Under the pieces are notes generated by a model. It saw only the letters and a list, made by a program, of their open reading frames with translations. It ran no database searches and was not told the origin of the DNA. Made by a program: the position numbers and the translations under genes. DNA of 64,000 nt, taken from positions 62,001 through 126,000 of the forward strand of contig JAPLKL010000075.1 in the NCBI GenBank assembly GCA_026388095.1. Reading direction: 5' to 3'. Source of the DNA: Elusimicrobiota bacterium. GTDB taxonomy: Bacteria > Elusimicrobiota > Elusimicrobia > UBA1565 > UBA9628. Position 1 is the stretch's first letter. Every line of letters starts with the position of its first letter. Positions 31,864-40,983 of the stretch are shown here, piece after piece.

Positions 31864-33570
31864 ATGGCATCCATCATGGCTCTTTTCGCGTTCGCCGGCG
31901 TCTGCTTTTTCAGCGGGCCGAGCTTCGCCGCCGAGACCGCCGCGGAATATCAGTATCAGGAGACCAAGGACGTCGTGGCCCTGGTCGAGGACGCCGCCAG
32001 CCTGGTCGAAGCCAAAGGCGAGGCCGCTTTCCTTGAGTTCAAGAAAGCGGAGAGCCGGTGGAGGCACGGGAGCCTCTATGTCTTCGTCATGGACACGGAC
32101 GGGCTCATGGTCGAGCATCCCGACCCCGCGCTGGAGGGCAAGGAGCAGCTGGGACTCATGGACCTGAACGGCCGGCCTATCTTCAAGGGCCTCATGGCGG
32201 CGGCCGCAGACAAGCGGCGTGATGGCGGGTGGTTCCATTATCAATGGCCTGAGCCCGGAAAATCCTTCCCGGACTGGAAGTCGACTTTCGCCAAGCTGGC
32301 GGCCGCCCCCTCCGGCAAGAGCTACCTGATCGCCTGCGGGGCCTACGGCATGAAGATGGAGCGGGCGTTCGTGATCGACAAGGTCGCAGACGCGGCCGCG
32401 CAGATCGAACGGGACGGGAAGGCGGCGTTCGACCGGCTCCGGTCCACCGCCGGGGAATTCCGCTTCAAGGACACCTATGTGTTCGTCTTCGCTCCGGACG
32501 GGACGGAGCTCGTCAATCCCGGGTTCCGGAACCTGGAAGGCCGGAACCTGCTCGAGCTCAAGGACACGCAAGGCCAGCGCCCGATCCGGGACATGATCGA
32601 CCTGGCCAAGGGCCGCGGCTCCGGCTGGGTGGACTACATGTGGCCCAAGCCCGGAGACTACATCCCCGCCCAGAAGTCGTCGTACGTCCGCAAAGCCAGG
32701 CTGGGCGACGGCTGGGTCGTGGTCGGCTGCGGGGTCTATCTGGAAGGAGCGGCCAAAGCGCCGGCGCCGGCTCCCAGCGCCGACGCCCGGCGGATCATCC
32801 GCCTGGTCCAGGACGCCGCCGCGCTCCTGAAGGAAAAAGGCGAGAGCGCCTTCCCGGGATTCCGGAAGAAGGGGAGCCGCTGGTTCGACGGCGACACCTA
32901 CCTGTTCGTCTGGGACATGGCGGGGAAAAGGATCTTCCACGCGGCCGATCCGAGCTCCGAGGGCCAGGATGTCCATGACCTCAAAGACGTCCAGGGCCGG
33001 CCGATCGGCAGGATGTTCCTCGACACGGCCGCGGGAGCGCCCGGGGAAGGCTGGGTCCACTATCTCTATCCCAAGCCCGGCGACATCTTCCCGACCTGGA
33101 AGAGCACCTTCATCAAGCGGGTGACTTTCCCGTCGGGCCGGGACCACATCGTGGGCTGCGGGGTCTACAACATGCGCATCGAGGAGGAGTTCCTCTCCGG
33201 CGCGGTCGACGCCGCCGCCGCGCTGATCGAAAAACAGGGGCGGGACGCCTTCCCGGCGCTCCGCGACAAGAACGGACCGTTCATCTTCCTGGACACGTAC
33301 GTGTTCGTGGTCGCCGCGGACGGGACCGAGCTGGTCGTCCCCGCCTTCCCCGGCCTGGAGGGCAAGAACATGATGGATTTCAAGGATGCCGCCGGGAAAT
33401 ACGCGGTGCGCGAATTCATCCAGGCCGCGCTCGCCAAGGGCACGGCCTGGGTCGATTACATGTGGCCCAAGCCCGGGGAGACCGCGCCTTCCCGGAAGCA
33501 CACCTACGTCAGGAAAGCGGCGCACGGCGCGGAGACCTTCATCGTGGGCGCCGGCGCATATCCGTTCTAG
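31864..33570 (+). CDS. Periplasmic protein with four tandem single-Cache domains
   Basis: The 568-residue product has a signal peptide (about 1-23) and then four units of about 130 residues. Each ends in a sCache_2-type signature (GWVDYMWPKPGD, KSSYVRKA, VVGCGVY or variants). Units 1 and 3 share VFVxDxxG...H..P..EG with NGRPI or QGRPI. Units 2 and 4 share FKDTYVFVxAxDGTELVxPxFxxLEG. The order is therefore A-B-A-B, pointing to duplication of a two-domain block. There is no transmembrane or output domain, so it is a soluble binding protein. Cache domains bind small ligands such as carboxylates. The kinase gene begins 49 nt later. Confidence 0.85.
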   Translation: MASIMALFAFAGVCFFSGPSFAAETAAEYQYQETKDVVALVEDAASLVEAKGEAAFLEFKKAESRWRHGSLYVFVMDTDGLMVEHPDPALEGKEQLGLMDLNGRPIFKGLMAAAADKRRDGGWFHYQWPEPGKSFPDWKSTFAKLAAAPSGKSYLIACGAYGMKMERAFVIDKVADAAAQIERDGKAAFDRLRSTAGEFRFKDTYVFVFAPDGTELVNPGFRNLEGRNLLELKDTQGQRPIRDMIDLAKGRGSGWVDYMWPKPGDYIPAQKSSYVRKARLGDGWVVVGCGVYLEGAAKAPAPAPSADARRIIRLVQDAAALLKEKGESAFPGFRKKGSRWFDGDTYLFVWDMAGKRIFHAADPSSEGQDVHDLKDVQGRPIGRMFLDTAAGAPGEGWVHYLYPKPGDIFPTWKSTFIKRVTFPSGRDHIVGCGVYNMRIEEEFLSGAVDAAAALIEKQGRDAFPALRDKNGPFIFLDTYVFVVAADGTELVVPAFPGLEGKNMMDFKDAAGKYAVREFIQAALAKGTAWVDYMWPKPGETAPSRKHTYVRKAAHGAETFIVGAGAYPF

Positions 33571-33619
33571 CCGGCGCGCGGCCGCCCGGCGGGCCCTCCA
33601 GAATGGTATCATCGCCTCC

Positions 33620-35635
33620 GTGGCCAAAAAGCAGCCATTGAGCCGGCTCGCGCAGATCAGAGAATGCCTCCTTTCCCTCAGAGGAGAGTGTGACGACGAC
33701 ATACAGAAGGTGACGGAGCTGTGCGGCCGGCTCATGGGCGGCGACTCCGCGTTCTACAACCGCCTCGAAGGCCCGCTCCTGCGCACCTGCGCCAAGTGGC
33801 AGGCTCCGCCCGACCTTCCGGCCACGAGCCCCGCCGAAGGGCATATCTGCTGCGAAGTCATCCGGAAGGGCGGCGCCGAGCCCTGGGTCATCCGCAACCT
33901 GGACCAAGGACCCTTTGCCAAGGACCCCAATGTGTCCCGCTACGGGCTCAAGACCTACATGGGCCATCCGGTCATGTACGGCGGCAACGGGATCGGCTCC
34001 TTATGCGTCGTGTTCCAGCGCGACCACGAACCATCCGCCGAGGACCTCGAGCTCTTCGGCATCCTGGCCGCGGCCTTGGGGGCCGCGGAAAGGTGGAGAG
34101 TGACCCTGGAGGGACTGCAGGAGGCCAAGGGGTTCCTGGATTCCATCGTGGAGAACGTCCCGGACATGATCTTCGTCAAGGACGCCCAGGACCTGCGCTT
34201 CGTGCTCTTCAACCGCGCCGGCGAGCGCCTGCTGGGCTACGACCGCGGCGAGCTCATCGGCAAGAACGACTACGACTTCTTCCCCAAAAAGGAAGCCGAC
34301 TTCTTCACGAGCAAGGACCGGGACGTCATCGATAAAGGAGAACTCCTCGACATACCGGAGGAGCCGATCCAGACCAAGAACGGCCCGCGCCTGCTGCACA
34401 CGAAGAAGATACCCATCCGCGACCAGGCCGGACGCAACGCGTTCCTGCTGGGCATATCCGAGGACATAACCGAGACCAGAAAGCGGGAACAGCAGATGCT
34501 CGAGGCGCAGAAATTGGAGTCCCTCGGCCGCCTGGCCGGCGGCATAGCCCACGAGTTCAACAACATACTGACCGGCATCATGGGATTCGCCAGCATGGTC
34601 AAGAGCTCGTTGGGGGAATCCCACCCCAGCAAAGACGATGTCGAAGAGATCATAGTCGCTTCCAGGCGCGCCGTCGACCTGGTCAGCCAGGTCCTGACTT
34701 TCAGCCGCCAGGTCCCGTCCCAAAAGAGCATCTTCAATCTCAACGAGCTCATAGAGCGCAACCTCAAGATGGTCAGGGCCGCGGTCGGCGAACGCATAAA
34801 GATCCAGCTCGACTTGGCATCCGACCTCCCGACTATCAACGCGAACTTCGCCCATATGGAGCAGGTCCTCCTCAATCTCTGCCTGAACTCCCGCGACGCC
34901 ATGGCGGAGACCGGCTGCCTGCGCATCGAGACCCATGCCCGCAGGCTCGAATCCCCCCTGAGCTGCGCGCAGGGCTCCTTGCCCGGCGGGGCCTACGCGG
35001 TCTTGACGGTCGCCGACGACGGATCGGGCATCGCGCCTGAGGACCTCAAGCGTATCTTCGAGCCGTTCTTCACCACGAAAGCGGTCGGCCAAGGCACGGG
35101 ACTGGGGCTCTCCATCTGCTACGGCATCATAAAGGAGCACGGCGGGTCCATAGACGCGAAAAGCGCGCTCGGCCGCGGCACGGCCGTCCAGGTCTATCTG
35201 CCGGCCTGCGCGCAGGCGCAGGCCGAGCCGGAGGCCCCGGCCGCGGCCGCGGCACACGTCAAGACCCGATCCCACCCGACGATACTGATCGCGGACGACG
35301 ATGCGGTCATCCGGAGCATGCTTCAGAAGATCCTGCAGATGCAAGGCTTCACGGTCCTGGCCGCGCAAGACGGCGAGGAAGCCGTGGGATTGTTCCAGGC
35401 GCACATGGCGGAGGTGGACATCGTCCTGCTGGACGTGATCATGCCCAAGCTCGACGGGGTGGGCGCCTACGAACGCATCCGCGGGCTGCGTCCCGACACC
35501 AAGGTCGTCTTCATGAGCGGACACGCCACGGCGCAGGCCGAGGCCGTCATCCGCAGCCACCCCGGCGGCTTCATCTCCAAGCCCTTCCAGCCCGATGAAT
35601 TGGCGCGCCGATTGCAGGAGGTCCTGAACGCATGA
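33620..35635 (+). CDS. Cytoplasmic GAF-PAS hybrid histidine kinase
   Basis: The start is a GTG at 33620. TATCAT at 33607-33612 ends 7 nt before it, suggesting leaderless mRNA. The 671-residue product has a GAF-like domain (about 1-155), a PAS domain (about 170-290) and HisKA with [14 protein letters not shown] (His311). An HATPase domain has [10 protein letters not shown] and [14 protein letters not shown] motifs (about 390-530). A receiver domain ends the protein with phospho-acceptor Asp605 in [10 protein letters not shown]. No transmembrane helix is seen, so any link to the periplasmic Cache protein must be indirect. It overlaps the response regulator by 4 nt. Confidence 0.93.
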   Translation: MAKKQPLSRLAQIRECLLSLRGECDDDIQKVTELCGRLMGGDSAFYNRLEGPLLRTCAKWQAPPDLPATSPAEGHICCEVIRKGGAEPWVIRNLDQGPFAKDPNVSRYGLKTYMGHPVMYGGNGIGSLCVVFQRDHEPSAEDLELFGILAAALGAAERWRVTLEGLQEAKGFLDSIVENVPDMIFVKDAQDLRFVLFNRAGERLLGYDRGELIGKNDYDFFPKKEADFFTSKDRDVIDKGELLDIPEEPIQTKNGPRLLHTKKIPIRDQAGRNAFLLGISEDITETRKREQQMLEAQKLESLGRLAGGIAHEFNNILTGIMGFASMVKSSLGESHPSKDDVEEIIVASRRAVDLVSQVLTFSRQVPSQKSIFNLNELIERNLKMVRAAVGERIKIQLDLASDLPTINANFAHMEQVLLNLCLNSRDAMAETGCLRIETHARRLESPLSCAQGSLPGGAYAVLTVADDGSGIAPEDLKRIFEPFFTTKAVGQGTGLGLSICYGIIKEHGGSIDAKSALGRGTAVQVYLPACAQAQAEPEAPAAAAAHVKTRSHPTILIADDDAVIRSMLQKILQMQGFTVLAAQDGEEAVGLFQAHMAEVDIVLLDVIMPKLDGVGAYERIRGLRPDTKVVFMSGHATAQAEAVIRSHPGGFISKPFQPDELARRLQEVLNA

Positions 35636-35994
35636 AAGGGCGTCTGCTCGTCGTCGACGATGAGCCGTCCATCCTGGCCGCCTTCTCGCGCTATTTCGGC
35701 GACCTGGGCTATGCGGTGACGCCGGTCTCCAGCGCCGAAGAGGCCCTGGCCGCGGCCAAACGAGAGCCGTTCGACTTCATCTTCCTCGACAACGTGCTTC
35801 CCGGCATGAGCGGCCTGCGGGCGATCCCGGAGCTCTCGCGCCGCAGCCGCGCCCCCATCCTGATGATGACCGCGCATTTCGATGAAGAGCTCAAAAAGGA
35901 CGCCCTGCTGCTGGGCGCCGCCGACTTCCTGCCCAAGCCCCTCGACTTCGAGGCTTTGGCGCGGCGCCTCGCGACTCCGACTTCGGGGGCCTGA
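35632..35994 (+). CDS. Single-domain response regulator
   Basis: The 120-residue product is one receiver domain only. It has the acidic pair VVDDEPS, phospho-acceptor Asp53 (FIFLDNVLP), Thr80 (LMMTAHF) and Lys102 (LPKPLD). There is no output domain, so it probably acts by binding a partner or as a phosphorelay intermediate with the hybrid kinase. Its ATG overlaps the kinase TGA (ATGA). Confidence 0.93.
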   Translation: MKGRLLVVDDEPSILAAFSRYFGDLGYAVTPVSSAEEALAAAKREPFDFIFLDNVLPGMSGLRAIPELSRRSRAPILMMTAHFDEELKKDALLLGAADFLPKPLDFEALARRLATPTSGA

Positions 35995-35997
35995 GCC

Positions 35998-37050
35998 CTA
36001 ATCCTCGCCCAGTTCCGCGAGCGCGGCCGCGGCCGCGGCGCGCACGGCGAGATGGTCGTCGTCCTTGAGTTTTTTGAGGGTCAGGACGGCCCGCGCTCCG
36101 CCGAGCTGGCCCAGGCTGTGCGCGATGACCAGCCGCAAAGCCGGCTCGGCCGCGTGGATCGCCTCGGTCAGCGGCAGCACCGCCCGCCGGTTGCCGGCCT
36201 TGCCCAGGATCTCGGCGGCGGAGATCTGCAGGTTGCCGCCCTCGGCCTCCAGAAGCTGGACCAGAAAATCCAGCCCGGAGCTGCGGTCGAGCTTGGCCAG
36301 GTAGTACGCGGCCAGCCGCGCCGCCGGATCCCCGGTCAAGGACGACTCCAGCATCCCCTCCAGCGCCCGGACGCCCTCCTTGCGGCCCAGGCGCGCCAGG
36401 CCGTAGGCGGCCGGAGCCGCCTGCAAGGCGTTCTCCGCCTTGAGCAGGCGCTCCAGGGCCGGCCGGCCCCGGGCGTCGCCGACGGCCCCCAAGGCCTCGC
36501 AGGCCGCCTGGCCCAGGTCGCCGCCGCGCCCCGCCAGCTCCGCCAGGGCCTCGACCGACTTGCGCTCCCGCATCGTCCCCAGGGCCCGGACCGCGGCTTG
36601 CGCCACGGCCGGGTTGGGATCCGAGAGGGCCTCCATGAGGGCCCGGCCCGCGGCCTCCCCGCCGACGCGGCCCAAGGCCTCGACGACGGCCAGGCGCAGG
36701 ACCTGGACCTGGGCCGTGAGGTCCATCTGCTGGCGCAGGCCCACCAGGTAGTCCCAGGCTCCCAAGAGGGTCTCCGCGGCCTTGCGGTCGCCCAGGCGCC
36801 CGAGGGCCTCGACGATGACCGCGGAGCGCCGCGGGCTGTCCTGGCGCACGTCGAGCAGGGCCAGCAGCGGCGGGACCGCGGCCTTGGGCTTGCCCGAGAG
36901 GCCCAGGTCCCGGATCAGGCGCAGCTGGCCGTCGCCTTGGGTCTTGGGCAGAAGCTTGAGCAGGCGGCCCACCGAGGGCCGGGCCGCGGCCGGCGCTGAC
37001 GCCAGCAGGATGATGAGGAGGCTCAGGAGGCGCGCGCTCAGGCCGCTCAT
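35998..37050 (-). CDS. Exported HEAT-repeat protein
   Basis: The ATG at 37050 was chosen because TATAGT (37063-37058, minus) ends 7 nt upstream, a leaderless arrangement. A GTG at 37059 would lie inside the -10. The 350-residue product has a signal peptide (LLSLLIILLASAPAAA) and about ten HEAT/PBS-lyase-type repeats, for example VEALGRLGDRKAAETLLGAW and VRALGTMRERKSVEALAEL. No catalytic motif is present. It is convergent with the response regulator and divergent from the next gene. Confidence 0.75.
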   Translation of the reverse strand: MSGLSARLLSLLIILLASAPAAARPSVGRLLKLLPKTQGDGQLRLIRDLGLSGKPKAAVPPLLALLDVRQDSPRRSAVIVEALGRLGDRKAAETLLGAWDYLVGLRQQMDLTAQVQVLRLAVVEALGRVGGEAAGRALMEALSDPNPAVAQAAVRALGTMRERKSVEALAELAGRGGDLGQAACEALGAVGDARGRPALERLLKAENALQAAPAAYGLARLGRKEGVRALEGMLESSLTGDPAARLAAYYLAKLDRSSGLDFLVQLLEAEGGNLQISAAEILGKAGNRRAVLPLTEAIHAAEPALRLVIAHSLGQLGGARAVLTLKKLKDDDHLAVRAAAAAALAELGED

Positions 37051-37100
37051 TCGGGCCACTATACCAATCCGCCCGGCGCGCGGACAAGGCCGGCCCGGGC

Positions 37101-37129
37101 TTGAGGCCTCGGGCGCAAGGGGCTATACT
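37101..37129 (+). promoter_or_regulatory. Promoter with leaderless geometry
   Basis: TTGAGG (37101-37106), a 17-nt spacer and TATACT (37124-37129). The -10 ends 6 nt before the ATG at 37136. Confidence 0.65.
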
Positions 37130-37135
37130 AGAGCC

Positions 37136-38371
37136 ATGCTCGGCGCCGCCCTAATCATCAGCCTCTGCCTGCCGGCGGCGGCCGACGAACGGCCGGCGCC
37201 GGTCCCTTTGCCCCCCGCTCATGAGCAGGCCGCCGGGCCCCAGGACGAACCGCCTGAGTCCGACGTGACGCCCAGCGCCCAGGAGCTGCGGCGCATGCGC
37301 CGGGCCGAGCGCCGGGCTCGGCGGCGCGCCGGACGGAAGGCTTCCGACGCGGCCAAGGATGCGGACGCCACTGCCGCCGAGAAGAGCGGGGAAGCCGCGG
37401 TCCAGAAGGCCCTGACTATGGGCGAGGCCCTGAAGGGCTCGCTCAAGGACGGCTCCTCCTCGGGGCTCCCGGACGCCGCCTCCGCCCGGGGCGCGATGCC
37501 CTCGGCCGGCCCCGTGGCGGGAAACTCGCCCGCCGGACCCGCGCGGCCGCCCGCCGACCCCTCGCAGCCGCGCACCGAGCACGAGCTCGTCCTGGCGGCG
37601 CAGTCGGCGTACCGGGATTCGCCCGCGGCCGTGGGCCTCAAGGTCGAGCGCGACGCCTCGGGCGCGGGCCGGCTTCTGCGCGAAGACGGCCGGCCCGCGG
37701 CCCCGGCGGACCTCGAGGCCCTGCGCCGGCGCATCGCAGCCGAGCCCCGGGCCCTGATGCGGCGCCCGGACTTCTTCCAGGTCCTGCCCCGTGAGCATTA
37801 CCAGGAGCTCAAGCGGGATTTCCGCGGCCGGCCGGAGCTCAAGGCCGCGGCCTTCCAGGACGTGGGCCTCACCCCGCAGGACCGCGACTTCGTCTGGGAC
37901 CGGACCTGCCAGCAGGTCTCCGGCGGCTGCAACCCCAACGCCCGGGAGGGCGGCTACAAGAAGGACTCGGAGGTGGCGCCCGAGGACCTCGACAGCATCT
38001 GGAGGCAGGTCTACGGGACCGCGGACACCTTCCTGCAGGCGGTGGTGGGGCGGCGGGCCGCGGCGCCGGACGCAGGCCCCGGCGTGGTCTCCCCCTCGCT
38101 CATGGGCCGTCTGCTGGGCCGGCTGGCCTCCTGGCGCGGCTGGTTCTCGGGCGAAGACCCGGGCGATGTGCTCTCCAGCGAAGCGGCGGCCGTTTCGGCG
38201 GCGGCCGGCGGTGCCGCCGCGGGCGGACCGGGCCGCATCCGGAGCCAGGACTCGCTGCGCGCCGCGCAGGCCGCGCGGGCGGCGCGCGGCCGCAAGCGCC
38301 AAGCCGGCGCGGGGCTGGGTCTGCTGGCCGCGGGAGTCCTGCTGTGGCTGGTCCTGCGCTCTAGGCCTTGA
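37136..38371 (+). CDS. Exported, C-terminally anchored protein of unknown function
   Basis: The 411-residue product starts with a signal peptide (MLGAALIISLCLPAAADE). A very basic Arg/Ala helix follows (about 52-70, RRMRRAERRARRRAGRK), then a low-complexity stretch. A conserved-looking central domain (about 140-290) has EREHYQELKRDFRGRPELKAAAFQDVGLTPQDRDFVWDRTC. One C-terminal transmembrane helix (GLGLLAAGVLLWLVL) ends the protein. No family was recognised. The reading frame extends far upstream of this start, but the promoter position fixes the start. Confidence 0.62.
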   Translation: MLGAALIISLCLPAAADERPAPVPLPPAHEQAAGPQDEPPESDVTPSAQELRRMRRAERRARRRAGRKASDAAKDADATAAEKSGEAAVQKALTMGEALKGSLKDGSSSGLPDAASARGAMPSAGPVAGNSPAGPARPPADPSQPRTEHELVLAAQSAYRDSPAAVGLKVERDASGAGRLLREDGRPAAPADLEALRRRIAAEPRALMRRPDFFQVLPREHYQELKRDFRGRPELKAAAFQDVGLTPQDRDFVWDRTCQQVSGGCNPNAREGGYKKDSEVAPEDLDSIWRQVYGTADTFLQAVVGRRAAAPDAGPGVVSPSLMGRLLGRLASWRGWFSGEDPGDVLSSEAAAVSAAAGGAAAGGPGRIRSQDSLRAAQAARAARGRKRQAGAGLGLLAAGVLLWLVLRSRP

Positions 38372-38428
38372 CGGGGCGCCGACCCCACGATATCATTACC
38401 CCTACGCGAAGCCCAGGAGGCCCGCCCC

Positions 38429-39484
38429 ATGCTCAAGACCATCCTTCCCCTCGCCGCGCTGCTGCTCTGGGCCCCGGCCCTGAGAGCCCAGCAGGGGGGC
38501 GACGTCCCCAAGCGCCTGGAACGCAAGGCCGAGACGATCGCGCATAAGGACGCCGACTTCGCCAAGCTCAACGACGCCGAGGAGCGCCTCGTGGTCTCGG
38601 CCATCGCCAAGAAGCTGCGCGACGTCCGCCGCTACAACTGGACCCACCTCTTCAGCAAGAAGAGCCTCTCCAAGACCGACGTGGGCGTCTACGTGGACGA
38701 CGCCGACCTCGACGCCCTCTACGCCCGCTACGCCAAGTCCATCAACAAGCGGGAGGTGGTCTCCGAGCAGCAGAAGCAGGACGCGGCCCCGCCTCCGGAG
38801 CTCGTGGCCCGGCCGCCGGCCGTGGAGTTCATCGAGGTCCACGGCGACCCCTTCCACGGCCTGTTCCAGGACAACGAGTGGGAACTGCTCGGAGGCTCGG
38901 ACGACGCCCAGGACCTGCAGGCCCAGGCCGACGACGCCCTGGCCCAGGCCGGCCCCCAAGGCCGCATCACCGGCCTGACCATCCACTCCTCGGCCAGCAC
39001 TTTGCTCAATACGGGCAAGGCCGCGGCCATGAGCCATCTGCAGCTCAGCCAGGCTCGCGCCAACGCCGCCCTCAAGTACATCCTGGCCTACCTCGACGGC
39101 AAGGGCGTGCGGCTCGACCAGAGCCAGGTGACCGTGGACGCCTCGGGCGAGAACGGGGACGGGACCTCGGGCCCCGCCGCCCCCTCCGGCAAGGGCGCCA
39201 AGGGCAACGGCCAGCCCGCGCTCAAGGACACGGCGGACTACGACCAGTACAAGTTCGTGGATGTGAAATTCCTGGTGGAGAAGCCGGTCGAGAAGGACGT
39301 CCCGCCCGAGATCATCCAGAAAGAAGGGGACACGCATTCCCGGGTCGTGACGCTCGACATCGACGTCAAGACCAGCCACTGGCTCAAGTTCCGCCGGCAC
39401 ACGCACCTGCGGGTCACCCACCGTCACACGCCTCGGCGCCACCCGGGCAAGCACAAGGCGATCGGGTGCCCTGACTTCCACTGA
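38429..39484 (+). CDS. Exported OmpA-like domain protein
   Basis: CCAGGAGG precedes the ATG, and a signal peptide (LPLAALLLWAPALRA) follows. The 351-residue product has a region (about 175-250) with ITGLTIHSSASTLLN, LSQARANAALKYILAYL and VTVDASGENGDG. This follows the beta-alpha-beta order of OmpA/MotB peptidoglycan-binding domains (GxAS, LSxxRAxAV, G.GE). It may tether the envelope to peptidoglycan. The His/Arg-rich tail (FRRHTHLRVTHRHTPRRH) is unusual and could bind metal or polyanions. Assignment to OmpA is by motif resemblance. Confidence 0.55.
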   Translation: MLKTILPLAALLLWAPALRAQQGGDVPKRLERKAETIAHKDADFAKLNDAEERLVVSAIAKKLRDVRRYNWTHLFSKKSLSKTDVGVYVDDADLDALYARYAKSINKREVVSEQQKQDAAPPPELVARPPAVEFIEVHGDPFHGLFQDNEWELLGGSDDAQDLQAQADDALAQAGPQGRITGLTIHSSASTLLNTGKAAAMSHLQLSQARANAALKYILAYLDGKGVRLDQSQVTVDASGENGDGTSGPAAPSGKGAKGNGQPALKDTADYDQYKFVDVKFLVEKPVEKDVPPEIIQKEGDTHSRVVTLDIDVKTSHWLKFRRHTHLRVTHRHTPRRHPGKHKAIGCPDFH

Positions 39485-39498
39485 CCGGACTTGACTTT

Positions 39499-39847
39499 CA
39501 CGACCTCACCCTCTTCTTGTGAGATATTGGGGGTTCATCGCGAGCCTTCGTTTTTGCAAAAATTCTGCTTAATTAATAATCATAATTCACATCGCGCGCG
39601 CGATGTGAATTACTTCATAAAATCCAGCAGAAATTTTCAGAAAGTGTAGGGAATCCCGCATGCCCAGGTATGCTTCTCGCGGCTGGCGCGGCGTTCGCCG
39701 CGCCAACCCCGGTGCCGCCCTTTCCTCATCGGCGCGAAATCATAAAGGCTAGTGGTCAGCCCCTCTTGGGCACCTGCGGCGTGCAGGTTCCGGCGCTGTG
39801 CGCCGGAACCTCCTGCAACGGCAACGAAGAGAGAGGGTGAAGTCGAG
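39499..39847 (+). mobile_element. 349-bp MITE-like element, copy 2
   Basis: The element starts CACGACCTCACCC (39499-39511) and ends GGGTGAAGTCGAG (39835-39847). These are inverted repeats matching at 11 of 13 positions. It is flanked by the perfect 8-bp direct repeat TTGACTTT at 39491-39498 and 39848-39855, a target duplication. Inside are a 28-nt perfect palindrome with a CGCGCGCG core (39584-39611) nested in AAAATTCTGCT/AGCAGAAATTTT arms, a 10-bp hairpin (39684-39705) and an 11-bp hairpin (39786-39810). No reading frame spans it. Copy 1 is at 6720-7069 in opposite orientation. Confidence 0.9.
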
Positions 39848-39900
39848 TTGACTTTTTCTTGCTCCCCTCCGGGCACACTATCAGTGACCGGAGGTGCGTC

Positions 39901-40476
39901 ATGTTCAAGAAGCTCGCGACCGTCGCCGCGGGAGCGCTGCTTTTGGCTCTGGCCGTTTACGGAGCCCGCCTCTGGGTTCAAGGCGCGCGCCGCGACGCCG
40001 GGGCGCGGGCGCTGGCGCAGACCGCCGGCTGGCCCGAAGGCCCGAGCCTGGCCGCCCGGCTGATGGTGGAGGAGTACGGGCCGCCGCAATGGGCGAGCGC
40101 GGGCCGTCTGGAATGGTTCGTGGTCCCGCCCTGGAAGAGGATCGTGGTGCGCAGTTCGCCGGCCGGCTTCCTGGAGCACGCGGTCTCCTACAGCATCCCG
40201 CGGGACCGGCTGCCGGCCCTGCTGAGCTTCGGCCGCGGCCTGCGCTTCGACCCGGAGCAGGGAGAGCTCGCGGCCAGCGGCGACAGCGAGGAACACAACC
40301 TCCTCTGCCTCAACCTCGCCAGCGACATCGCCCGGGGAAAGATGACCGCGGACCAAGCCCGCCGGTTCTACGACGACACGCTCAGGAAGTCCTACGCCGG
40401 GAAGTCCTCGCCGTATCTGGAGCGCCTGCTCTTCGCCGCGCCCCTGTGGCCCGAAGCGGAACTGCCGTTACCTTGA
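39901..40476 (+). CDS. Membrane-anchored protein of unknown function
   Basis: GGAGG lies 6-8 nt before the ATG. The 191-residue product has one N-terminal hydrophobic helix (AAGALLLALAVYGARLWV) and a soluble domain with RLEWFVVPPWKRIVVRSSPAGFLEHAVSYSI and MTADQARRFYDDTLRKSY. No family was recognised. It starts 53 bp after the transposable element, which may have altered its promoter: the TTGACTTT target duplication provides a -35-like sequence. It overlaps the convergent gene by 9 nt. Confidence 0.55.
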   Translation: MFKKLATVAAGALLLALAVYGARLWVQGARRDAGARALAQTAGWPEGPSLAARLMVEEYGPPQWASAGRLEWFVVPPWKRIVVRSSPAGFLEHAVSYSIPRDRLPALLSFGRGLRFDPEQGELAASGDSEEHNLLCLNLASDIARGKMTADQARRFYDDTLRKSYAGKSSPYLERLLFAAPLWPEAELPLP

Positions 40477-40983
40477 GGAGGTCCGGCGCAGGAGGCCCTG
40501 GCAGGTGTCTGCGGCCAGGGGCACCTCGCTGCAGAAGCGGTAGTCCGCCCGCTTGGCGGAGGCGTCCACGTTGGCGCTGCCGTAGACCTTGCCCGGGGCG
40601 GGCACGGCCGTGCCCATCAACTGCATGCCGGTAGCCTGGTAGAAGATGCGCGCGCCGCCCGCGGCGAAGCGCAGAGAGAAGCCCAGCTCGCCCAAAGGGG
40701 TCTCGGCCAAAGCCGCGCAGGTGTCGGGCTTGGGCCCGGCCAGCAGCCGGACCTCGCCCGAGACGGGCTCTCCGCCGTCCGGTGAAACGGTGTAGCGCGC
40801 CGTGTCGCCGCGCAGGTCGAAGGCGACGGCGTACCGCCCGCTGCTGCAGGTCTGCCGTCCGGACCAGGAGCCCGCGTAGCGCTGCGCGGGCCGGCAGGCG
40901 GGGGCCTCATGGGCGTTCATGAGCCCCCAGGCCGCCGCGGCCGCCGGGAGGAGGAACGCCGCGGCGAGAAGGCCGGGCTTCAT
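40468..40983 (-). CDS. Exported beta-rich protein of unknown function
   Basis: The ATG at 40983 overlaps the tyrosyl-tRNA synthetase stop (ATGA). The 171-residue product has a signal peptide (LLAAAFLLPAAAAAWG). About eight predicted beta strands follow (YAGSWSGRQTC, YAVAFDLRGDTARYTVS, LGFSLRFAAGGARIFYQA), consistent with a small lipocalin-like barrel, which is an inference. Five cysteines may form disulfides. It is co-transcribed with tyrS. Confidence 0.55.
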   Translation of the reverse strand: MKPGLLAAAFLLPAAAAAWGLMNAHEAPACRPAQRYAGSWSGRQTCSSGRYAVAFDLRGDTARYTVSPDGGEPVSGEVRLLAGPKPDTCAALAETPLGELGFSLRFAAGGARIFYQATGMQLMGTAVPAPGKVYGSANVDASAKRADYRFCSEVPLAADTCQGLLRRTSSR

